From NCBI RefSeq assembly GCF_947492535.1, contig NZ_CANLNH010000019.1:24364-88363 (forward strand): a stretch of DNA of 64,000 nucleotides. The letters are read 5' to 3'. Positions 1 through 7,898 of this stretch are shown piece after piece. A program made the position numbers and the translations under genes. Within the stretch, counting starts at the first letter, position 1. Each line of letters begins with the position of its first letter. The notes under the pieces were generated by a model, which was not told the DNA's origin, did not search any database, and was given only the letters and a program-made list of their open reading frames with translations. Source of the stretch: an uncultured Dokdonia sp. (GTDB lineage: Bacteria; Bacteroidota; Bacteroidia; Flavobacteriales; Flavobacteriaceae).

Positions 1-71
1 GTTCCTAATTCATACGTAAATGGTGTCAGTTTCCCTTTGGCTTCCGTAGCGGCATATGCATGTACTTTCAT
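1..71 (-). CDS. Partial zinc-type NAD(P)-dependent alcohol dehydrogenase (N-terminus only)
   Basis: The complement of the first 71 bases opens with ATG and reads MKVHAYAATEAKGKLTPF and a few more residues before the window ends. That opening resembles YahK-like medium-chain alcohol/aldehyde reductases, which reduce aldehydes with NADPH using a catalytic zinc. No catalytic or cofactor motif is inside the window, so the call rests on N-terminal similarity alone. It is transcribed in the same direction as the WYL regulator at 865-1557 but is separated from it by the gene at 348-773 on the other strand. Confidence 0.55.
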   Translation of the reverse strand, partial: MKVHAYAATEAKGKLTPFTYELG

Positions 72-159
72 GGTCTTTTGTTTTGAGTTTGTGATCTATC
101 AAATAAGGTACTCATTTTAGATAGGTATCTCATTTCGCGAAAGCAAAATAAAAAATTTC

Positions 160-210
160 AAATCCCAAATCCCAAAACCAGAAACCAGAAACCTGAAACT
201 TGAAACTTGA
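160..210. repeat. Degenerate 7-bp-period repeat
   Basis: An A-rich run whose units (AAATCCC, AAACCAG, AAACCTG, AAACTTG) recur every seven bases. It lies between the alcohol dehydrogenase start and the gene at 348. Similar heptamer-period runs occur at about 2498-2526, 36412-36435 and 51655-51692. No coding potential is visible. Confidence 0.6.
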
Positions 211-347
211 CAAAGAATAATGTTACTCAAAAAAAGAAACCATTCACTATACAAATAGTTCCATACACTCATTTTTATTTATAACACACTTATAATCAGC
301 CATATTTGAAGTGAAAATTAATTTTATAAACGTTAAAAACAAAAAGT

Positions 348-773
348 ATGGAGTATTCAACATTTAAATTAAAAGGCAGTGAAAACGAACAAGGGGAAGT
401 AACCGATTTATTTGGTTTTGTGACTGTTCTAAATAACTGGGGAGTTTCTCTAAAAGAACTCACGATAAGACACCGACGAGGAAATGATCCGAATGAACAA
501 GAAGAAATGACCTATGAAAATATCCCTGTAGGAGGAAAAACCGAACCATTACGTATTAAATACGAAACAGGTATTGGAAGTGCTAATGATTATTGGTGGG
601 TGAAATTTGTGACAATAGGAAATGAAACTTTTCAATGTAAGGATAATTTTTATTGTTCTATTTCTAGTGATGATGATGGAGAGGTCCTATTAACTTTAGA
701 AGGAGACAGAATTGATATGGATGTTACTTTTAACGAATCTATTGGATGTTCTGTAGATCTTTATAATCCATAA
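348..773 (+). CDS. Hypothetical 141-residue soluble protein, possibly an 'up-regulated in daf-2'-like beta-sandwich
   Basis: A short acidic protein with no signal peptide and no membrane segment. The middle has the order NNWGVSLKELTIRHRRG, then a Y-E-T-G-I-G run, then D-Y-W-W-V near residues 80-88, and the tail ends GCSVDLYNP. This order (hydrophobic strand, histidine-containing strand, Y-x-T-G, aromatic DWW-like cluster) reminds me of the beta-sandwich domain named after proteins up-regulated in C. elegans daf-2, also found in bacteria. That match is from memory of the motif and is weak. The gene stands alone between two minus-strand genes. It could equally be an unrelated orphan. Confidence 0.6.
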   Translation: MEYSTFKLKGSENEQGEVTDLFGFVTVLNNWGVSLKELTIRHRRGNDPNEQEEMTYENIPVGGKTEPLRIKYETGIGSANDYWWVKFVTIGNETFQCKDNFYCSISSDDDGEVLLTLEGDRIDMDVTFNESIGCSVDLYNP

Positions 774-864
774 AGAACGTGTGGTTTAAGGCCAAATATG
801 TTTTAAAATTCATTATTGAAATCTTAGTTACTATTTCTAAGACTTTGTTAGAATGTATTTGGTC

Positions 865-1557
865 TTACTTCTCATCAAACGGACAGGTCGCAAAATAGTC
901 TTGAATACTAAACTTTCGATCGTCAAAGGTGTCTGCTAAGATTTTGTAGTGTTTAATACGATCTATACGAAAAGCACGCATGTCTTGACGTAAGTGACAC
1001 CAAGCAATAAGAATCCATTTATGATAGGCGGAATACATCGCACACGGCTCTATCTTTCGAAAGGTAATCGTAGGGTCGTCTGCTTTTTGATAATTGATTT
1101 CGATATACTTAAAATGCGTAATGGCCAACTGAATCTCTGACAAGGCATTGCTCGAAAACTCTTCTCGCTCCCAATTAAACACCAATATTTTATCATTTAG
1201 TAATTCGCTTTTCTCTTGAATAGAGGTGCGAAATACTGATTTAATCTTGGTCAAAGCTTCATTAAATTCATTAACAAAAGAAGCATCCTTCGATTGACTT
1301 ACTAGATGCTGTGCAGTAATCAGTGCGTTGGCTTGTTGTTCTGTAAACTGTACCGGAGCTACCGAATAGGTATCTACTAAACTATATCCTCTACCTTCAA
1401 TTGTATACACAGGAATCCCCGCTTCTTCCAGTTTACGAATATCTCTATAAATGGTACGAACACTTACGCCATATTTATCGGCGAGTTCTGTCGCTGTAAG
1501 TAAACGTTTGGAACGTAACAGCGTTAAAATTGATATGAGTCTAGATAGTTGTGACAT
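865..1557 (-). CDS. YafY/WYL-family transcriptional regulator
   Basis: Residues 1-60 form an HTH_11 winged helix (LLTATELADKYGVSVRTIYRDIRKLEEAGIPV), followed by a WYL ligand-sensing region (about 135-215) with the FRKIEPCAMYSAYHKWILIAWCHLR core. Such proteins usually control nearby catabolic or stress genes in response to small ligands or nucleic acids. I chose the Met that begins MSQLSRLISIL; an in-frame Met six codons upstream exists, but its hydrophobic extension is atypical. The VOC gene at 1979-2356 lies upstream on the same strand, a frequent neighbour, but the 400-bp gap argues against one operon. Confidence 0.85.
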   Translation of the reverse strand: MSQLSRLISILTLLRSKRLLTATELADKYGVSVRTIYRDIRKLEEAGIPVYTIEGRGYSLVDTYSVAPVQFTEQQANALITAQHLVSQSKDASFVNEFNEALTKIKSVFRTSIQEKSELLNDKILVFNWEREEFSSNALSEIQLAITHFKYIEINYQKADDPTITFRKIEPCAMYSAYHKWILIAWCHLRQDMRAFRIDRIKHYKILADTFDDRKFSIQDYFATCPFDEK

Positions 1558-1575
1558 ATAAAACAAAGATAGCAA

Positions 1576-1978
1576 ACGCTTGATCAGGGCGTTTGCTATA
1601 GTAGTATCATATATGCTATATAAAGAACTAATTAGTTTTTTTGTCTAATCTTATTAAGACTTAAACATATTAGTTTAAAATCATATTTCTTGTTCATTTT
1701 CTTTGCTTGTCCAAAGAAAACGAACCAAAAGAAAAGACACTTTTTATTCGCGTGATTTCTATTTTAAATTTTTGAACTCATGAATCTTCGATTTCTAAGG
1801 TATTTTTTCGCTTGAAGCGAAAAACCATAAATTCTTTTCTAAATTTTTTCCAAGGCTTCAAAAATTTTTAACGAAAACTGTCATCGCTTCACCTCGCCCA
1901 GAATTTACAGTCTGTCGTATACTGGAGAAAAAGAAATACACAAAAAGTATATCTATAGCATCTATGATGCATTGCTCA
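1576..1978. other. Non-coding gap between WYL regulator and VOC gene
   Basis: About 400 bp of AT-rich sequence. A 61-codon minus-strand frame at 1858-2043 overlaps the end of the VOC gene and has no recognisable protein. No convincing terminator or promoter was found. Confidence 0.5.
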
Positions 1979-2356
1979 TTATCCCATAGAATGGAGGGCG
2001 ACGCGGTTTCCCTCTGTATCGGTAAACTGAGCGATAAATCCATTTTCTTGAATATCGGTTTTAGGCATCAATACCTTTCCGCCAGCACCTTCCACTCTAC
2101 TTAAAGGTACGCTTAAATCTTCGCCCCCATTTAAGTAAATTGTAGATCCATCGGCAGATGGATTCATGCCTTCCATTTGAAGAATAGCGCCACCTACTTT
2201 GTTATTTTCCATATCATATGGAAAAATACCATACTTCATATTCTTATCACCCATGTCGTGATCAATAATGTCAGCACCGATTACTTCTGAATAGAATTTT
2301 TTTGCTCTTTCATAATTGCTTACTGGTATTTCAAACCAATTCACTGCGTTTTTCAT
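1979..2356 (-). CDS. VOC (glyoxalase/bleomycin-resistance) superfamily protein
   Basis: A 125-residue single VOC module beginning MKNAVNWFEIPVSNYERAKKFY and ending FTDTEGNRVALHSMG. Both halves show the beta-alpha-beta-beta-beta pattern of this fold: F-E-I-P-V-S-N-Y-E-R-A-K-K-F-Y, then the GGAI strand and the C-terminal D-T-E-G-N-R-V-A-L-H. Family members bind a metal between paired motifs and act as isomerases, dioxygenases or drug-binding proteins; the substrate here cannot be deduced. The length is normal for a single-domain member. A WYL regulator is the next gene on the same strand. Confidence 0.85.
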   Translation of the reverse strand: MKNAVNWFEIPVSNYERAKKFYSEVIGADIIDHDMGDKNMKYGIFPYDMENNKVGGAILQMEGMNPSADGSTIYLNGGEDLSVPLSRVEGAGGKVLMPKTDIQENGFIAQFTDTEGNRVALHSMG

Positions 2357-2733
2357 GATGTAGTTGTTTTTTAAAAGTTTACTACTGCAAAAATAATTGC
2401 GACATTGACAGAAGATGTCAGGGGTATATAAAAAGTTGAAATTAGAATCACGAAACTTGAAAATCAGGACTCAGGACTCTAATCTCTTTTCCTTTGAAAC
2501 CTAAAACCTGAAACCTGAAACTTGATAATGGATAAAGTTGAAATTATAAAAACGAAATCTGGAAACTTAAAGCTAAACACCTAGAAGAGATTAAGGGGTT
2601 GATTTTATGATTTTAAAATAAGAGGATTACTATATACGTTTATCGTTTCGCTATATATATAGTGAATCTCATAAGTTCGCTTTCGCGAAAGCGTATAAAA
2701 CAAGCATTCCAAAGTATAGAAGTGTAAAATTGA
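2357..2733. other. Intergenic region with heptamer-like run and a composite palindromic repeat
   Basis: The stretch contains a 7-bp-period AAACCTG/AAACTTG run near 2498-2526 and, at 2640-2693, an inverted copy of the composite repeat (palindrome plus an AACTT.TGAGATTCAC arm and a CGATAAA end). No gene is evident. Confidence 0.6.
2640..2693 (-). repeat. Composite repeat with CGCTTTCGCGAAAGCG palindrome
   Basis: Read on the minus strand, the perfect 16-bp palindrome (2678-2693) is followed by AACTTATGAGATTCAC and, after an AT run, AGCGAAACGATAAA. The same order occurs at 10085, 11407, 19853 and 63869, so this is one member of a dispersed family. Confidence 0.8.
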
Positions 2734-2958
2734 TTACTTAAAATACTCATCAGATTTAGTAAAATCGACATTTATAGATTTATAAAAAGGGCAAAAACCA
2801 GTTATACCAGCGATTAGAAAAAGAACCGATAGTAGTACTATAAAGAAGCCTAAAAGATTCCAGAGCGGTCCAAAAATTACAATTCCTAGAAGAACTAATG
2901 ATATCACAAACCGTGTTACTCGATCCATTATGTTCATATTTCTTTTTTGTCTAATCAT
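2734..2958 (-). CDS. DUF2892 (YgaP transmembrane domain-like) small membrane protein
   Basis: A 74-residue protein with N-MDRVTRFVIS, two closely spaced hydrophobic helices (about residues 15-35 and 38-56) and the sequence GITGFCPFYKSINVDFTK. This is the hairpin membrane module called DUF2892, also found fused to rhodanese domains in YgaP. Its exact role is unknown. The first Met is used here, but an internal Met at residue 8 or 11 would fit the family start better. No rhodanese gene is adjacent. Confidence 0.85.
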   Translation of the reverse strand: MIRQKRNMNIMDRVTRFVISLVLLGIVIFGPLWNLLGFFIVLLSVLFLIAGITGFCPFYKSINVDFTKSDEYFK

Positions 2959-3675
2959 AAGGGGTTGAAATAATTAACACTGCAAAAATACTGTTTTCAT
3001 ACATACATGATAAAGAAATATCCTACAAATTTAAAATTTAACATTTTTTTTAAAAACTTCCTATATTATATCTAAATAGTATTCACAATGATACTATTCA
3101 AATTTCTATTTAATATACAATGGTTCAAGACAAATATCTAAACTTATAAATACACTTTTAACAGAACATACTGCGTCTAATTTACACTCATAATATGGCT
3201 AACCGAGAGATACGTAAATCTATCTATAGTATAATAAGATTTTGAAATCTTTCAATGAGAACTTCTAAAACGTTTGCTTACACCTAACGATATACTACAA
3301 ACAATATAGTAATCTTCATTAGTATTATTGAACTTATCAGATAAATTCATCCTACACAAGCAATGAAAGGAAACAATCTATACAAAAACTACGTATATTC
3401 AAACACTGAATAGAGTCATATATAACCTTGAATAATTGATAATCAATACTCATATATTCAAAAGTAGAGCGTATAATTATGAATTATACATCTAAAAATT
3501 CTAGAAAGGTATTTCCTAGAAAAAAGATTGGACTCGTAATATATTTCTATTTAACTAAAACTATTTAGTAATTGATATTATAAAGTTAAACACGTACTTT
3601 AATATACTATTATTAAAAAAATTTACAGAAATTTGATTAAATATATTACGAGCCCAATTATTTTTATCTTACTTA
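2959..3675. other. Long AT-rich intergenic region
   Basis: About 700 bp with no coding frame of convincing composition on either strand. It holds neither the CGCTTTCGCGAAAGCG palindrome nor a clear rho-independent terminator. It separates the 3' end of the BNR/T9SS gene from the DUF2892 promoter region. Confidence 0.5.
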
Positions 3676-6219
3676 TTACTTTCTAAGTATTTTTTTAGTT
3701 ACTGAACCAGAAGTTGTATTAATTCTTAAAAAATAAGTACCACTCTCTAATCGAGAAAGATCAATTCTATAATTAGAATCTAATAATACATCTTTCTGGA
3801 AAACAACTAATTTTCCTGTAATATCATATAGTCTTATATCTCCTTCTGAAGCAGTATCTACAGTAACGAAAATTTCGGTAGTTGCTGGATTTGGAAATAC
3901 CGTCACATTATCTTCTGAGATAAAATCTTCTGTGCTTAATAAAGGATCTACAGTTGGAGACACCCAAAGTCCACGACCAAAAGTTGCTGCGTATATCATA
4001 TCTGTTTCATTATTAATTTCCAATTCAGAAATGATAACATTGGGTAAATTATTATTGAATATTTCCCATTCGTCCAATGTATTATCTATATAATAAATAC
4101 CAAAATCCATCCCTAGATATAATCCATCTTCTGTATTATCATCCCAAACCAAAGCCATGGCAGCAAAGTCTGGTAAATTCTTTTTACAAGATTCCCAAGT
4201 AGCTCCTCCATCATTGGAGATCAAAACTCTATTGTTACTTGTGGTTGCAACTGCCACAAGATCTGGATTTGTAGGATGAACCGCAATAGAATTAATAAAA
4301 CCGCCAGGAGTAGTCATTTGTACCCAATCTGTAGCCCCACCATCTTCTGTACGATAAAAATTAGCATTACCTGAACTAAAATTATTTACTGAGGCATATA
4401 AGACCTCATTATTCGAAGGGGCAATCTTAAAATGCTCAATAGCAATATTAAATCCATTAATAGTTGTAGAAATATCCTGAGATACGGGTGTCCAAGTCCC
4501 GCCTCCATTATTAGATCGATATACCTCATTATATCCTATATATATTCTATCCTGAACTACAGGATCTTGTTCAAAAGGGGTCACAAAATTTCCTTGACTA
4601 AATTCATTATTAGGATGATTTGGATTAAATACAGTAATTCCATTGTCATTGCTTATCCACATATTACCAAACTGCGTAGTTCCATAAATACGATCATTAT
4701 TATTTTTATCAACAAAGCTTTCGCCTCCATCTGCACCTAACCAATCAGTCCATCCACTACCATCCTGAAATAAAGAAGTTCCATTATCCTGTGAGCCTCC
4801 AGATATTTTTTGATCTATGGTTTGTGCAATACCTAGTTTATAAAACTCTCTAATTCCAAGACCTGCAGTCAGGTCTTCCCAAAAATCTGTAGTAATTGGT
4901 CCTCCTGGATCATTTGCTTTAAAGATACCTCCATCTGTTCCTGTTAATAATGTATTTCCATCAAAAAGCAGCATATCAATATCAGCATGATTATAACCTA
5001 CGTTTAAGTTTGCAACTTCAGGAATAAACCAAAAGGAATTAAGTTCAAAAGTTATTCCTCCATCTAGAGAACGCCAAGTATTACCTCCACCAATATGCAC
5101 CTCATCTATATTACTAGGGCTAACTGCAATATCCATATCTCGAGGTGCTTGTCCTCCAGTACCAACTCCATTTTGATCTAGATTGAGATAGTTTCTACCT
5201 GTATGATCTAATTCAGTAAATGAATCACCGATATCTTCAGACTTAAAAAGACCTTCAAAACCACCTGATCCTTGAAGTAGGTATACAACATTTGCATCAT
5301 CAGGGGAAACAGCCATCATTTTAGGGACATTAGAAAATCCTGCTGAGTTTATAGTAGTAAATGTCTGTCCTCCATCTGTTGATTTATGATATAAAAATCC
5401 TGACGCATATACTACAGAAGGATTTCCTGGCATAAACTCTATATCATAACTTCTTCCTTCACTTGTTACATTATTCCATGTTACTCCACCGTCTGTTGAT
5501 CTAAAGGTTCCTGCATTTTCACTAGAAACAAAAATAATATCAGTATTGGTCGGGTGTATTAATATTTTTATAATGCGAGATTGACTTAAGTCTGCTAATA
5601 GGGAGAAAGTCGCTCCTGCATCTGTTGATCTAAAAATCATTCCACTAGAAGATCCATAATAATATATATTAGGATTGAGAGGGTCTATAGCAACAGAATA
5701 TACGCTTAGATTTACAAAATTATCATTAAGCGGTGTCCAGTTCTGACCCCCATCTGTTGTCTTCCAAACGCCTCCTCTGTGTCCTCCTATAATCATAATA
5801 TCACTATCTGTAGGATCAATAGCAATACCAGTAATTCTACCAACACCAGGATTCCAACCAGAAGTAACCGTCCAGTCCATCGGTCCTAATTCCTCCCAGT
5901 TATCTTGCAATATCACTTGATTTTGTGCAGTTTCATTCAAATAACTATTATAAGATGCTAATGTTTCTAATTTTTGTTGTGTTGTTGGTAAAAAGCCCTC
6001 TTCATTCATTAAACGAAGTGCCATATATTCCCAACGTTTAAATTGTTTATAGCCGGAGCCTCTTCCTTTGTCTCTATTTTCAAAATAGGTCTCTCCAGAC
6101 TCAATAATTTCCTGAACACTAAAGGTTTCTGCTTCAATCATATCTAGGTAATCTTGAGATTTCATAGTTGATACAAAACCACAGATAAATAATGTAAGTA
6201 CTAGTAATTTAGTTTTCAT
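3676..6219 (-). CDS. Secreted BNR/sortilin-like beta-propeller protein with T9SS type A sorting domain
   Basis: An 847-residue exported protein. It begins with a signal peptide (MKTKLLVLTLFICGFVSTMKSQ). The body consists of repeated blades with the Asp-box/BNR pattern (S-T-D-G-G-x-T-W, such as WKTTDGGQNW, FRSTDGGVTW, HKSTDGGQTF, SNDGGATW), as in sortilin-type ten-bladed propellers. The last about 75 residues (VTVFPNPATTEIFV to GTYFLRINTTSGSVTKKILRK) form a type IX secretion type A sorting domain, so the protein is sent across the outer membrane and either released or anchored. Enzymatic activity cannot be assigned; many such proteins are adhesins or glycan-binding. It stands alone between long AT-rich regions. 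Confidence 0.9.
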   Translation of the reverse strand: MKTKLLVLTLFICGFVSTMKSQDYLDMIEAETFSVQEIIESGETYFENRDKGRGSGYKQFKRWEYMALRLMNEEGFLPTTQQKLETLASYNSYLNETAQNQVILQDNWEELGPMDWTVTSGWNPGVGRITGIAIDPTDSDIMIIGGHRGGVWKTTDGGQNWTPLNDNFVNLSVYSVAIDPLNPNIYYYGSSSGMIFRSTDAGATFSLLADLSQSRIIKILIHPTNTDIIFVSSENAGTFRSTDGGVTWNNVTSEGRSYDIEFMPGNPSVVYASGFLYHKSTDGGQTFTTINSAGFSNVPKMMAVSPDDANVVYLLQGSGGFEGLFKSEDIGDSFTELDHTGRNYLNLDQNGVGTGGQAPRDMDIAVSPSNIDEVHIGGGNTWRSLDGGITFELNSFWFIPEVANLNVGYNHADIDMLLFDGNTLLTGTDGGIFKANDPGGPITTDFWEDLTAGLGIREFYKLGIAQTIDQKISGGSQDNGTSLFQDGSGWTDWLGADGGESFVDKNNNDRIYGTTQFGNMWISNDNGITVFNPNHPNNEFSQGNFVTPFEQDPVVQDRIYIGYNEVYRSNNGGGTWTPVSQDISTTINGFNIAIEHFKIAPSNNEVLYASVNNFSSGNANFYRTEDGGATDWVQMTTPGGFINSIAVHPTNPDLVAVATTSNNRVLISNDGGATWESCKKNLPDFAAMALVWDDNTEDGLYLGMDFGIYYIDNTLDEWEIFNNNLPNVIISELEINNETDMIYAATFGRGLWVSPTVDPLLSTEDFISEDNVTVFPNPATTEIFVTVDTASEGDIRLYDITGKLVVFQKDVLLDSNYRIDLSRLESGTYFLRINTTSGSVTKKILRK

Positions 6220-6557
6220 ATAGATTTTTTTTAAAAAGATAATATAAGTTTTGTCAATTTTATAGAAATATCTTTAGGTAATCTGTTATATAAGTTAATC
6301 CCGATAGATAATTACTTATACACTGATACTACGTTCTAATAATTATAAAATAATCATAAAACACTCTAAGTAGTTAATGATTAATATACTACAACGAGAT
6401 TTATAGTCATGTTTTATTTATTTGAAAATTTAGACAAACGTATTTGCTTCAAAAACTTGATTGGACACCTAATTAAATTCAATACTTCTAAAATTATATC
6501 GTAATTTGTATTATAGTTATATATATTTCTATCATCAATCAATCATAAGAAGAACCT
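6220..6557. other. Divergent intergenic region
   Basis: About 340 bp of AT-rich sequence between the divergently transcribed BNR protein and AraC regulator. It presumably holds promoters for both, but I could not identify an exact TAnnTTTG element. Confidence 0.4.
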
Positions 6558-7721
6558 ATGTTTTTTGGCTTTGGACCTAAGAGTTCTATTTTACTTATTT
6601 TCTTTTTTCACGGCATTGTGTTTTCTTTTTTACTTTTAAAAAAAGGAATACAAAGCGATATTAAGTCTAGTAAATGGTTAAGCCTTTTTGTATTCTTATG
6701 TACCTTATACATTACTCCGTTTATGTTAGGGTATGCCAATTGGTACTCTGAACCACCTTATAGGCAAATCTTGTTTTTTATACCATTTCAACAGCTGTTT
6801 CTTATGGGACCTGTACTCTATTTTTATTCACAGATCCTATTAAATGCATCCTTTAAAATTTCTAAAAAAGATTATATCCATTTCGTTCCTGCTTTTGTAT
6901 ATATGATTTATAATCTTATCGTTTTTATTACAGATGTATTTATCGTAGACGAACCCTATTTTTATGCAGACGGTAGAGATAAAGATTTTGACTTATGGTA
7001 TCAAATCGTAGGATTAGCATCTATGGTGTTTTACTTAGTTTTAAGTTTGCGCTTTTATATAAATTATAAAAAGATAGCTTTTGAAACCGTAAGTTTTGCT
7101 GATTCAATTTTGTTTAAATGGTTACAACATTTCTTTATTGCCTTTTTAGTGATTCTATTGCTAAGAGTTTTATACTTTATTCTCAATCCTGAATGGGGCC
7201 AATTTGGACGAAAATTCTGGTATTATCTGTGTTTTTCAGCATTATATTATTATATCGCATTAAGTGGGTATTCTAATACGGTAAAAGCAATGATTCCTAT
7301 AGACACCCCGGTAGATGAAGCGGATCCAGACATACCTATTCGACATACAGAAAAGAAAAGATTAGAAATCACTATTCCGAATACAGATGCATGGAAACAA
7401 AAGCTATTAGACCTAATGCTCGAAAAAAAACTATATGAAAACCCTTCTTTAACTGTCTCTGATGTGGCTTCTCAATTAGAAACCAATACCAAATTCATTT
7501 CTTCTATAGTAAATAGTGGTTTCAATATGAATTTTAATGACTTTATAAATTATTACCGGGTTGAAGCTGTGAAAGAGCAACTAAAAAACAATGCTCAAAA
7601 AACGAAGACCTTACTAGGGATTGCGTTAGAATGTGGTTTTAATTCTAAAGCTACGTTTAATAGAGCTTTCAAAAAGCACACCTCACTTTCGCCTAAAGAA
7701 TTTCTTGCCACATTAAGGTAA
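6558..7721 (+). CDS. Membrane-anchored AraC-family transcriptional regulator
   Basis: The first about 240 residues contain seven hydrophobic helices starting FGFGPKSSILLIFFFHGIVFSFLLL. The C-terminal about 110 residues are a two-helix-turn-helix AraC DNA-binding domain (LTVSDVASQLETNTKFISSIVN, then LLGIALECGFNSKATFNRAFKKHTSLSPKEFLATLR). This membrane-sensor AraC architecture is common in Flavobacteriia. Its ligand is unknown. A serine hydrolase gene follows in the same direction after a hairpin, and is a plausible but unproven target. A second regulator of the same architecture lies at 36519-37961. Confidence 0.88.
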   Translation: MFFGFGPKSSILLIFFFHGIVFSFLLLKKGIQSDIKSSKWLSLFVFLCTLYITPFMLGYANWYSEPPYRQILFFIPFQQLFLMGPVLYFYSQILLNASFKISKKDYIHFVPAFVYMIYNLIVFITDVFIVDEPYFYADGRDKDFDLWYQIVGLASMVFYLVLSLRFYINYKKIAFETVSFADSILFKWLQHFFIAFLVILLLRVLYFILNPEWGQFGRKFWYYLCFSALYYYIALSGYSNTVKAMIPIDTPVDEADPDIPIRHTEKKRLEITIPNTDAWKQKLLDLMLEKKLYENPSLTVSDVASQLETNTKFISSIVNSGFNMNFNDFINYYRVEAVKEQLKNNAQKTKTLLGIALECGFNSKATFNRAFKKHTSLSPKEFLATLR

Positions 7722-7740
7722 ATTTTACAAACTGATTAGT

Positions 7741-7760
7741 ATCCCGCTTTGCAGCGGGAT
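7741..7760 (+). terminator. GC-rich hairpin after AraC gene
   Basis: ATCCCGC and GCGGGAT form a 7-bp stem around a 6-nt loop 20 bases past the AraC stop codon. No long T-run follows, so it may be a weak terminator or an mRNA-stabilising hairpin. Confidence 0.5.
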
Positions 7761-7898
7761 TAATTCAACTAACTATCTTGAATGCGTCTTTTGGACTTTT
7801 CAACAAAGAGTTTCATTAAAAATAGGTCTCAAATCCAGATTTGAAGCGCGTAGAACCTATAAACAAAGGATATTTGTGTGTCAATTTAAAAACACGTC

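Noticed and set aside
1858..2043. 61-codon minus-strand frame overlapping the VOC gene end
   Set aside because: It overlaps a real gene in another frame and has no protein-like pattern.
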